Assembly: GCF_041435115.1 (NCBI RefSeq)
Contig: NZ_CP108046.1
Span: 4,650,001 to 4,714,000, forward strand
DNA: 64,000 nt
From: Streptomyces sp. NBC_00289
Lineage (GTDB): Bacteria; Actinomycetota; Actinomycetes; Streptomycetales; Streptomycetaceae
Direction: 5' to 3'
Position 1 is the stretch's first letter. Every line of letters begins with the position of its first letter. The position numbers and the translations under genes were made by a program. Shown here piece after piece: positions 29,157 through 36,367 of this stretch. The notes beneath the pieces are model-generated. The model was not told the DNA's origin. It made no database searches and saw only the letters and a program-made list of their open reading frames with translations.

Positions 29157-30179
29157 ATGACGCGGGTCTTCAGCGGAGTCAAGCCGACCGGGCATCTGAC
29201 GCTGGGGAACTACCTCGGGGCCATGCGGCGGTGGGCCGCCGTCGACCAGCACCAGGCGGACGCGCTGTTCTGCGTCGTCGATCTGCATGCCCTGACCGTG
29301 GACCACGATCCGGCGCGGGTGCGTCGGCTCAGTCGGCAGGCGGCGACGCTGTTGCTGGCGACGGGGCTGGATCCCGAGCTGTGCACCCTTTTCGTACAGA
29401 GTCATGTGGACGAGCACGCGCGGTTGTCGTATGTGCTGGAGTGCGTGGCCACCGACGGCGAGATGCGGCGGATGATCCAGTACAAGGAGAAGGCCGCGCT
29501 GGAGCGGGAGCGGGGCGGCAGCGTCCGGTTGTCCTTGCTGACGTATCCGGTGCTGATGGCGGCCGACATCCTCGCGTACGCGAGCGACGAGGTGCCTGTG
29601 GGTGACGACCAGGCTCAGCACGTGGAGCTGACCCGGGATCTGGCCGTGCGGTTCAACCAGCGGTACGGGCACACGTTCGTGGTGCCCCGGGCCACGCATC
29701 CGGCGGTCGGGGCGCGCGTGATGAATCTGCAGGAGCCGCTGTCGAAGATGGGCAAGAGCGACGACGCGGGGCCGGGCATCGTCTATCTGCTGGACGAGCC
29801 GGACGTCGTGCGGAAGAAGGTCGGGCGAGCGGTGACCGACAGCGGGCGAGAGGTCGTGTACGACCGGGCGGCACGGCCTGGCCTGGCCAACCTGCTCGAG
29901 ATCCTCGCCGCGTGCACGGGTGGGAACCCGGAGGAGCTGAGCGGTGTATATGAGTCGTACGGCGCCTTGAAGAAGGACACGGCGGAGGCCGTGGTGGAGC
30001 TCCTCAGGCCCGTACAGGACAGGCACAGGGAGCTGTGCGCGGATCCCGCGTATGTGGAGGGGGTGCTGCGGGATGGTGCGGAGAGGGCGCGGGCCATGGC
30101 GCGGCCGACCGTGGATGCCGCCTACCGTGCGATCGGGCTGCTGCCGGCGGCTGATACCGCGCTGAGTGTGGCGCGGTAG
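29157..30179 (+). CDS. trpS: tryptophanyl-tRNA synthetase (attenuation-controlled)
   Basis: A 340-residue class I aminoacyl-tRNA synthetase that charges tRNA-Trp. The HIGH-type motif is PTGHLTLGNYLG (10-21) and the KMSKS motif is KMGKS (197-201). The AADILAY and DDQAQHVELTRDLA tryptophan/tRNA regions are present. ATG 29157 follows AGGAGGA. The leader peptide and attenuator, and the known S. coelicolor precedent, suggest that this is the auxiliary, indolmycin-resistant type of TrpRS rather than the only copy; that cannot be proven from this window. Confidence 0.93.
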   Translation: MTRVFSGVKPTGHLTLGNYLGAMRRWAAVDQHQADALFCVVDLHALTVDHDPARVRRLSRQAATLLLATGLDPELCTLFVQSHVDEHARLSYVLECVATDGEMRRMIQYKEKAALERERGGSVRLSLLTYPVLMAADILAYASDEVPVGDDQAQHVELTRDLAVRFNQRYGHTFVVPRATHPAVGARVMNLQEPLSKMGKSDDAGPGIVYLLDEPDVVRKKVGRAVTDSGREVVYDRAARPGLANLLEILAACTGGNPEELSGVYESYGALKKDTAEAVVELLRPVQDRHRELCADPAYVEGVLRDGAERARAMARPTVDAAYRAIGLLPAADTALSVAR

Positions 30180-30187
30180 GTGCGCTG

Positions 30188-30213
30188 TGCCGCCCCCTGG
30201 GGCAGGGGCGGCG
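30188..30213. terminator. bidirectional terminator between trpS and proC
   Basis: Stem GCCGCCCC (30189-30196) with GGGGCGGC (30205-30212), lying between the converging stops of trpS (30179) and proC (30219). Confidence 0.7.
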
Positions 30214-30218
30214 CGGTG

Positions 30219-31031
30219 TCAGCTGCTGTTGCCGGAGGCCAGCGCGCGGCTGCGGTCGCGGGCGGCTTCGAGGGCGGCGATGAGGGCGGCGCGTACGCCG
30301 TGGTTCTCGAGTTCGCGGATGGCGTTGATCGTGGTGCCGGCGGGGGAGGTGACGTTCTCCCTGAGCTTGACCGGGTGTTCGCCGCTGTCGCGGAGCATGA
30401 CGGCGGCGCCGATCGCGGACTGCACGATCAGGTCGTGGGCCTTGTCGCGGGGCAGGCCCAGCAGGATGCCGGCGTCGGTCATGGCTTCGACCAGGTAGAA
30501 GAAGTACGCCGGGCCGGAGCCGGAGAGGGCCGTGCAGGCGTCCTGCTGTGACTCGGGGACGCGGAGTGTCTTGCCCACGGCGCCGAAGATCTCCTCGGCG
30601 TGGGCCAGGTGGTCGGCGGTGGCGTGGCTGCCCGCTGAGATGACCGACATGGCCTCGTCGACGAGGGCGGGAGTGTTCGTCATGACGCGGACGACCGGGG
30701 TGCCCGTGGCGAGGCGCTCCTCGAAGAAGGAGGTGGGGATGCCTGCCGCACCGCTGATGATCAGGCGGTCGGCGGGGACGTGGGGGGCGAGTTCGTCGAG
30801 GAGGGTGCCCATGTCCTGCGGTTTGACGGTGAGGATCAGCGTGTCGGCGGACTTGGCGGCCTCCGCGTTGGTGACCGGGGTGACTCCGTGCCGGGTGCGG
30901 AGTTCCTCGGCTCGCTCGGGTCGGCGGGCGGTGACCAGGAGGTCCGCCGGGGCCCAGCCTGCGCGGATCATTCCGCTGAGCAGGGCTTCGCCGATCTTGC
31001 CGGTGCCGAGGACTGCGACTTTCTGCGTCAT
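30219..31031 (-). CDS. proC: pyrroline-5-carboxylate reductase
   Basis: The last step of proline synthesis: reduces pyrroline-5-carboxylate with NAD(P)H. The 270-residue protein starts MTQKVAVLGTGKIGEALLSGM (dinucleotide fold). It contains VKPQDMGTLL, VRVMTNTPALV and the family signature in ALSGSGPAYFFYLVEAMTDAG, followed by NVTSPAGTTINAI. ATG 31031 is chosen because the Rossmann strand starts at residue 4. Length and motifs are normal. Confidence 0.94.
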   Translation of the reverse strand: MTQKVAVLGTGKIGEALLSGMIRAGWAPADLLVTARRPERAEELRTRHGVTPVTNAEAAKSADTLILTVKPQDMGTLLDELAPHVPADRLIISGAAGIPTSFFEERLATGTPVVRVMTNTPALVDEAMSVISAGSHATADHLAHAEEIFGAVGKTLRVPESQQDACTALSGSGPAYFFYLVEAMTDAGILLGLPRDKAHDLIVQSAIGAAVMLRDSGEHPVKLRENVTSPAGTTINAIRELENHGVRAALIAALEAARDRSRALASGNSS

Positions 31032-31135
31032 GGCTGGGGCCCTCCGGAGGGTGCGTCGTCCGGGTTCATCCTCGCACCGGGAAGCGTCGGCCCGGGCGAG
31101 GTGTCCGGTGGCCGGACGCCTGCCAGCCGTGCGGG

Positions 31136-31912
31136 TCACTCGGTTCGGCGTCGCAGGGTGGCGGCGCCCAGTCCCAGGACGAGCAGTGCGCAGCCCGCCA
31201 CGATCAGCGCGTCCCGGACGAAGGTCGCCGTCATGTCCGTGTGTTTGAGGACCTCGTTCATGCCGTCGACCGCGTAGGACATCGGGAGGACGTCGGAGAT
31301 GGCCTCGAGCACCGGGTGCATGTTGGAGCGCGGGGTGAAGAGGCCGCAGAGGAGGAGTTGGGGGAAGATCACCGCCGGCATGAACTGGACCGCCTGGAAT
31401 TCCGAGGCCGCGAAGGCCGAGACGAAGAGACCGAGGGCCGTACCGAGGAGCGCGTCGAGGAGGGCCACCAGCAGGAGGAGCCAGGGGCTGCCGGTGACGT
31501 CCAGGCCCAGGAACCAGACCGCGAGGCCCGTCGCCAGGACGGACTGGACGATGGCGACGGCACCGAAGGCGAGGGCGTAGCCGGCGATCAGGTCGCCTTT
31601 GCCGAGGGGCATGGCGAGGAGGCGTTCGAGGGTGCCCGAGGTGCGTTCCCGCAGGGTGGCGATGGAGGTGACCAGGAACATCGTGATCAGGGGGAAGATG
31701 CCGAGGAGTGACGCTCCGGTGCCGTCGAAGGTGCGCGGGCTGCCGTCGAAGACGTAGCGCAGCAGCACGAGCATGACGCAGGGGATGAGGATCATCATCG
31801 CGATCGTGCGCGGGTCGTGGCGGAGCTGGCGCAGGACCCGGGTGGCGGTGGCGGTGGTGCGGGCGGCGCTGAGGGCGCTGGTGGAGGTCCGGGTGCTCGT
31901 CGTCGTACTCAT
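31136..31912 (-). CDS. ABC-2 type transporter permease
   Basis: A 258-residue permease with six hydrophobic segments: MMILIPCVMLVLLRYVF, LLGIFPLITMFLVTSIATLRE, ALAFGAVAIVQSVLATGLAVWFLG, LLLLVALLDALLGTALGLFVSA, QFMPAVIFPQLLLCGLF, and ALIVAGCALLVLGLG. The family loop RERTSGTLERLLAMPL is present. The N-terminus (20 residues) is Thr/Ser-rich. It overlaps the ATPase gene by 4 bp, so the two form an exporter of DrrAB type, probably for a drug or lipid; the substrate is unknown. Confidence 0.88.
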   Translation of the reverse strand: MSTTTSTRTSTSALSAARTTATATRVLRQLRHDPRTIAMMILIPCVMLVLLRYVFDGSPRTFDGTGASLLGIFPLITMFLVTSIATLRERTSGTLERLLAMPLGKGDLIAGYALAFGAVAIVQSVLATGLAVWFLGLDVTGSPWLLLLVALLDALLGTALGLFVSAFAASEFQAVQFMPAVIFPQLLLCGLFTPRSNMHPVLEAISDVLPMSYAVDGMNEVLKHTDMTATFVRDALIVAGCALLVLGLGAATLRRRTE

Positions 31913-32721
31913 CGGGCCGTTTCCTTTCGGTGGCCTGCGGCGACGGCCTCGTCGACCAGGTGCAGGAACGCCGCCTCGACCGTGTCCGAGCCGGTGCGGG
32001 CGCGGAGGGCGTCCGGGGTGTCGTCGGCGAGGATTTCGCCCTCGCGCATCAGCAGCAGGCGGTGGCAGCGCTCGGCCTCGTCCATGACGTGGGAGGAGAT
32101 GAGGAGCGTCGCGCCGCGGGAGGTGGCGATGTCGTGGAAGAGGTTCCACAGGTCGCGGCGCAGGACCGGGTCCAGGCCGACCGTCGGTTCGTCGAGGACC
32201 AGCAGTTCGGGGGTGCCCAGGAGTGCCACGGCGAGGGAGACGCGGTTGCGCTGGCCACCGGAGAGGTTGCCGGCGAGGGCGTCCGCGTGGGAGGTGAGGT
32301 CGACGTCCGCGATGGCTCGGGTGACGTCGGCGTCGCGGCGGTCGGCTGCCGCGCGGCCGGGGTCTAGGATCGCGGCGAAGTAGTCGAGGTTCTGGCGGAC
32401 CGTCAGGTCGTCGTAGACGGAGGGGGCTTGGGTGACGTAGCCGATGCGGGTGCGGAGGGAGGGGTGGCCCGCGGGGCTGCCCAGGACGTCCAGCGTGCCG
32501 GTGACCTTTGCCTGGGTGCCGACGATCGAGCGCATGAGGGTCGACTTGCCGCAGCCGGAGGGCCCGAGGAGCCCGGTGATCTGGCCGCGGGGGACGGTGA
32601 AGTCGAGGGCGCGCAGGACGGTGCGGGGGCCTCGGACGACGGTGAGCCCTTCGGCGCGTACGGCTGGGCTCCGGACGGTGCCGGGCTCCGTGTCGGGTGG
32701 ACCGGAGGAGTAATTCATCAT
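31909..32721 (-). CDS. ABC transporter ATP-binding protein
   Basis: A 270-residue ATPase with Walker A GPSGCGKST, Q-loop GYVTQAPS, signature NLSGGQRNR, Walker B LLVLDEPTVGLD and the H-loop SSHVMDE. The start is taken as ATG 32721 (MMNYSSGPPD). It sits where a promoter at 32757-32729 would start transcription, so the message would be leaderless; the in-frame TTG 32757 lies in the -35 box. The pair with the permease is a two-gene operon. Confidence 0.85.
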   Translation of the reverse strand: MMNYSSGPPDTEPGTVRSPAVRAEGLTVVRGPRTVLRALDFTVPRGQITGLLGPSGCGKSTLMRSIVGTQAKVTGTLDVLGSPAGHPSLRTRIGYVTQAPSVYDDLTVRQNLDYFAAILDPGRAAADRRDADVTRAIADVDLTSHADALAGNLSGGQRNRVSLAVALLGTPELLVLDEPTVGLDPVLRRDLWNLFHDIATSRGATLLISSHVMDEAERCHRLLLMREGEILADDTPDALRARTGSDTVEAAFLHLVDEAVAAGHRKETAR

Positions 32722-32757
32722 GTGATGAATAATGCTCGCGGGCGACGGCGCCGTCAA
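32713..32757 (-). promoter_or_regulatory. ABC operon promoter and operator palindrome, leaderless start
   Basis: Minus strand TTGACG (32757-32752), 17 bp, CATTAT (32734-32729). Overlapping the -10 and the ATG is the palindrome ATTCATCA-TG-TGATGAAT (32713-32730), whose arms are perfect. The first ATG (32721) falls 7-8 bp after the -10, where transcription should begin. A dimeric repressor bound here would block both initiation and translation start. Confidence 0.6.
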
Positions 32758-32986
32758 GTGAGGGCGCGCGGTGCGGTGCAGGCGTGTGCCGGCGCGATCA
32801 GAAGCGGAGGTTCCGGCTCGTGTGCCTCCGCGCGCCCGAGGCGGTACCGCCGACCTGCTGCGCGGCCGACCTCCCTTTACGACAATGGATTTCAGTGCGA
32901 GGTCATATGCCTGGCATGCAGGTCCGCCATGCCCTCCCCCGGCTCAGCGCCCGCGCATCTCCTCGATCGCCGGAGGTGCTTCTGTC

Positions 32987-34420
32987 ATGCGCTGTCGCGT
33001 ACGCAAGGACGATCTGCTCGCTTCTCTCGTCGTGTTCCTCGTCGCGCTGCCTCTGTGCGTGGGCGTCGCCATGGCCTCCGGTGTGCCCGCCGAGCTGGGG
33101 CTGGTCACCGGCATCGTCGGCGGGCTGGTCGCCGGGTCGCTGCCCGGCAGCAGCCTTCAGGTCAGCGGACCGGCGGCGGGACTGACGGTGCTGGTGTACG
33201 AGGCCGTGCAGAGGTACGGCCTCGAGGCGCTCGGTGTGCTCGTGTTCGGCGCCGGACTGGTGCAGTTGGGGCTCGGGGCGCTCAGGCTCGGGCGGTGGTT
33301 CCGCGCTGTCTCCGTGGCTGTCGTGCACGGGATGCTCGCCGGGATCGGGCTGGTGCTGGTCGTCGGCCAGGTCTACGCGCTCGGTGACGTGGCAGCGCCG
33401 GCGAGCGGCCTCGGGAAGATCACCGGGTTGGTGTCGCTGCCCGGGCTCGGGGATCCGGTGGCGTTGTCGGTGGGCGCCGGCACCATCGCCGTAGTGCTCA
33501 TGTGGCCGCGGTGGAAGCGGGGGGCGCGGCTGATGCCCGCGCCGCTCATGGCGGTGGCGCTGGCGGCCGCCGTGACCGGGGTGTTCGACCTGGGTGTGCG
33601 GCGGGTGGAGGTGCGGGGGCTGCTGGAGTCCGTGCGGCTGCCGGAGGCCGGGGACTTCGGGCGGCTCACGGGGGTGGGCGTGATCGGGACCGTCCTCGCC
33701 TTCGCGCTGATCGCGTCCGCGGAGTCGCTGTTCGGCGCGGCGGCGGTGGACCGGCTGCACCGGGGTGCGCGCACCGACTACGACCGGGAGTTGATGGCGC
33801 AGGGCGCCGGGAACGCGGTCTGCGGGATGCTCGGGGCCCTGCCGATGACGGCGGTCGTCGTGCGCAGCGCGGCGAACGTGCGGGCCGGGGCGCGGACGAA
33901 GGCGGCACGGGTGCTGCACGGAGGTTGGCTGCTGGTGTTCACGGTCGGGGTTCCCGGGCTGCTCGGGGCGATTCCGGTGGCGGCGTTGGCGGGGTTGCTG
34001 GTGCACGCGGGCTGCGCACTCGTGCCGGTCCGGGAGGTGCGGGGGCTGTGGCGCGAGCACCGGGGTGAGGCCGTCGTGCTGGGGGTGACGGCGGGGGCGA
34101 TCGTGTTCGGCAACGTCTTCGAGGGAGTGTTGGTGGGACTCGCGCTGGCCGTCGGGAAGACGGCGTGGGACACGAGCCAAGTGCACGTGGAGACCGAGGA
34201 CCTGGGAGAGGCGGGGCTTCACGTACGGGTGCTGGGGCACGCGACCTTCCTGCGGCTGCCGAAGCTGCTCGACGCGCTGGAGGCGTTGCCGCACGACCGG
34301 AGGGTGCGGCTGGAGTTGGGCGGGCTGCGGCACGTGGACCACGCGTGTGCGGCGGCCATCGGGAACTGGGCCGCCGCCCGCGATCACGCCTTGACGGCGA
34401 GTGCCAGGTCGACGTCGTAG
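32987..34420 (+). CDS. SulP-family anion transporter with STAS domain
   Basis: A 477-residue transporter. It starts MRCRVRKDDLLASLVVFLVALPLCVGVAMASG and contains the SulP signature region around LQVSGPAAGLTVLVYEAVQ, with 10-12 membrane helices. A C-terminal STAS domain (about 395-477: LHVRVLGHATFLRLPKLLDALEAL, HVDHACAAAIGNW) is slightly shorter than usual. The family moves sulfate, bicarbonate or other anions; the substrate is unresolved. ATG 32987 follows GGAGG. The 3' end overlaps the methyltransferase gene on the other strand by 37 bp. Confidence 0.87.
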   Translation: MRCRVRKDDLLASLVVFLVALPLCVGVAMASGVPAELGLVTGIVGGLVAGSLPGSSLQVSGPAAGLTVLVYEAVQRYGLEALGVLVFGAGLVQLGLGALRLGRWFRAVSVAVVHGMLAGIGLVLVVGQVYALGDVAAPASGLGKITGLVSLPGLGDPVALSVGAGTIAVVLMWPRWKRGARLMPAPLMAVALAAAVTGVFDLGVRRVEVRGLLESVRLPEAGDFGRLTGVGVIGTVLAFALIASAESLFGAAAVDRLHRGARTDYDRELMAQGAGNAVCGMLGALPMTAVVVRSAANVRAGARTKAARVLHGGWLLVFTVGVPGLLGAIPVAALAGLLVHAGCALVPVREVRGLWREHRGEAVVLGVTAGAIVFGNVFEGVLVGLALAVGKTAWDTSQVHVETEDLGEAGLHVRVLGHATFLRLPKLLDALEALPHDRRVRLELGGLRHVDHACAAAIGNWAAARDHALTASARSTS

Positions 34421-35172
34421 ACCTCTTCTACGAATCCGTCGGGGAAGGCCCGCAGCAGGTGCCGGCGTTCCTCGGCGAGGAAGACGGCGGCCGCCTCCTC
34501 GGCCAGGGTGAGGAAGACGGAGTGGCTGCCGACGTTCGCGAGGTGCGTGTCGATGGAGACGCGCCGGCTCCAGCGGACCTCGCGGCGGACGAAGTCGAGG
34601 CGTCCGGCGGGGTCGGCGGCGCGAGTGCCGGCCCGTGCCTTCTCCTCCGCGAGGTCGATGCCGAGGAAGCGCCCGATGCGGTCGGCCTCCTCGGCGATCC
34701 ACGGCACGTCGAGGGCGTCGGTGTTCCACCACAGGGCGAGCGCGCCGCCCGGACGCAGGACGCGTACGGCCTCCGGGACCGACTCGGCGGGGTCGGTCCA
34801 GTGCCAGGACTGGGCGTAGGCGAGAAGGTCGGCGCAGGCGTCGGCCAGGGGAAGGGAGTTGCCGTTCCCCCTGAGGATCGGGATGCCGGGGAGGGTGCGG
34901 CGGAACTCGGCGGCCATGCCCTCGCCCGGTTCGACCGCGACCACCTCGGCACCGCGCTCGTGGAGCAGGGCGGTGGAGATGCCGGTCCCGGCGCCGATGT
35001 CCGCGACTCGCGCACCCGCCAGGGACCGGCCGGACAGCTCCTCGATCGCGTCGAAGAGGGCTGGTGGATACGTGGGGCGGTTGGCCGCGTACTGGGCCGC
35101 GGCGGCATTGAAGGAGTGCGCCCGGACGGCAGGCGAGGCAGGCGCGCGGTGGGGTGCCGAGGATGCGGTCAT
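34384..35172 (-). CDS. class I SAM-dependent methyltransferase
   Basis: A 262-residue methyltransferase of the UbiE/COQ5-like group. It begins with SFNAAAAQYAANRPTYP and contains motif I VADIGAGTGISTALL, VVAVEPGEGM, motif II in AYAQSWHWTD, and VLRPGGALALWWNT. The acceptor is unknown. ATG 35172 is chosen because motif I lies about 55 residues after it; the frame upstream is Ala/Arg-rich and non-conserved. It overlaps the SulP gene tail to tail by 37 bp. Confidence 0.85.
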   Translation of the reverse strand: MTASSAPHRAPASPAVRAHSFNAAAAQYAANRPTYPPALFDAIEELSGRSLAGARVADIGAGTGISTALLHERGAEVVAVEPGEGMAAEFRRTLPGIPILRGNGNSLPLADACADLLAYAQSWHWTDPAESVPEAVRVLRPGGALALWWNTDALDVPWIAEEADRIGRFLGIDLAEEKARAGTRAADPAGRLDFVRREVRWSRRVSIDTHLANVGSHSVFLTLAEEAAAVFLAEERRHLLRAFPDGFVEEVYDVDLALAVKA

Positions 35173-35248
35173 ACGACCATGGTGGTGGGAGTGGGTGCGG
35201 GGCGCGGGGTGTTTTCGGTGAGAGGCGGGCTGGGGCCTGCCTTCGTAC

Positions 35249-35776
35249 CTACTTGCGGCGGCGCTTCTTCGGTGGGTTCGCGGTGCGGTTCTTCGAGGGG
35301 TTGCCGGTGCGGCGGTGGGCACGCTTTTCGTGCTGGACGCGGGCTGCTTCGTACTCCTCGCGGTGCAGCTTCTCTCCCGGGGCCTCGATGAGGGAGCGGA
35401 AGAAGTAGGCGAGGAGTGAGCCGACGAAGCCGATGGCCAGGAGGCCGCGGAGGGATGCCTGGCGGTCGGGGTCGGGGCGCTTGGTGAAGCCGTCCAGGGT
35501 CTGGCGGAAGGCGAGGGCGCTGCAGACCGCGAACATCACGATCACCAGGAAGGTCACGAAGCGCCCGGTGTCCGCGATCTGCAGGCCCTCGTAGGCGAAG
35601 CGGAGGACCAGGCAGGAGCCGGCCACGGCGGCGAGCGAACCCGCGGCCACGCCGACGCGGCGGAGGGTGTAGTCGCCGTCGTGGTTCACCCAGGTCGTGC
35701 CGAAGAAGCGCAGGGGTTCGGGGCGGGGGCCCGTGGAGCCCGCGGGGGTGGACGGGGTGCCGTTCTCGTCGCTCAC
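35249..35776 (-). CDS. small integral membrane protein of unknown function
   Basis: A 175-residue protein with three hydrophobic segments (VGVAAGSLAAVAGSCLVLRF, FVTFLVIVMFAVCSALAF, LLAIGFVGSLLAYFFRSLI). A very basic C-terminal tail (HEKRAHRRTGNPSKNRTA, KKRRRK) should lie in the cytoplasm. GTG 35776 starts the frame. I recognise no family. It lies between the SH3 protein and the methyltransferase, all on the minus strand. Confidence 0.7.
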   Translation of the reverse strand: MSDENGTPSTPAGSTGPRPEPLRFFGTTWVNHDGDYTLRRVGVAAGSLAAVAGSCLVLRFAYEGLQIADTGRFVTFLVIVMFAVCSALAFRQTLDGFTKRPDPDRQASLRGLLAIGFVGSLLAYFFRSLIEAPGEKLHREEYEAARVQHEKRAHRRTGNPSKNRTANPPKKRRRK

Positions 35777-35818
35777 CCGTTGATTATGTCTCCGGGTGTC
35801 CGCGGGCTCCGTGGCGGA

Positions 35819-36184
35819 TCAGGCGCAGCGCGCTGCTACATACCCGTCGCTGCCCGTTTTCACGTACGCGTCCGACACGTACTCACCGCTGTCGATGTTG
35901 TCCCAGATCTTGGTGGTGCCGTACGGGCCCGTCACCGTGGAGCCGGGTGTCTGGCAGAAGATCGGGACCATGGCGCCCTCGGCCAGGATGCGGACGATGC
36001 CGTACGTGGTGCCGGGACCACTGCGGACGTTGAGGCGGACGCCCGGCGCGACCGCGTAGTAGTGCAGTGCCGCGGCCGCCGTGGTGACGGCCTCCTTCGT
36101 CTCGCCGGTCTCCGCCGTGGCGACCTCTTCGGCCTGCACGGCCTCTCCGACGCCTCTGACCTCTTCGACTCGGTCGACAGACAT
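35819..36184 (-). CDS. SH3-domain protein
   Basis: A 121-residue protein whose second half is a bacterial SH3 domain (VRLNVRSGPGTTYGIVRIL, GPYGTTKIWDNIDSG, YVSDAYVKTGSDGYVA). Such domains usually bind peptidoglycan, but no signal peptide is visible: the N-terminus (MSVDRVEEVRGVGEAVQAEE) is acidic. ATG 36184 follows GGGGGGAG. It may be exported by another route or act inside the cell. It is divergent from the kinase gene (36368). Confidence 0.75.
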   Translation of the reverse strand: MSVDRVEEVRGVGEAVQAEEVATAETGETKEAVTTAAAALHYYAVAPGVRLNVRSGPGTTYGIVRILAEGAMVPIFCQTPGSTVTGPYGTTKIWDNIDSGEYVSDAYVKTGSDGYVAARCA

Positions 36185-36367
36185 GGACAACTCCCCCCGT
36201 TGCGACCCCATGAATGCCATGGGGTCCCGTTGATTCCCCTGAATCACGCCATGAAACACATGTACGCAACTCGCACATCGAGGCTAGCAAGCCGCCTCTG
36301 TCTCGCACGAGTCATCGACTAGGCTCCGTGCGTCGCGCGCGCGGACGAACAGCACGGGGGTGTTCCC

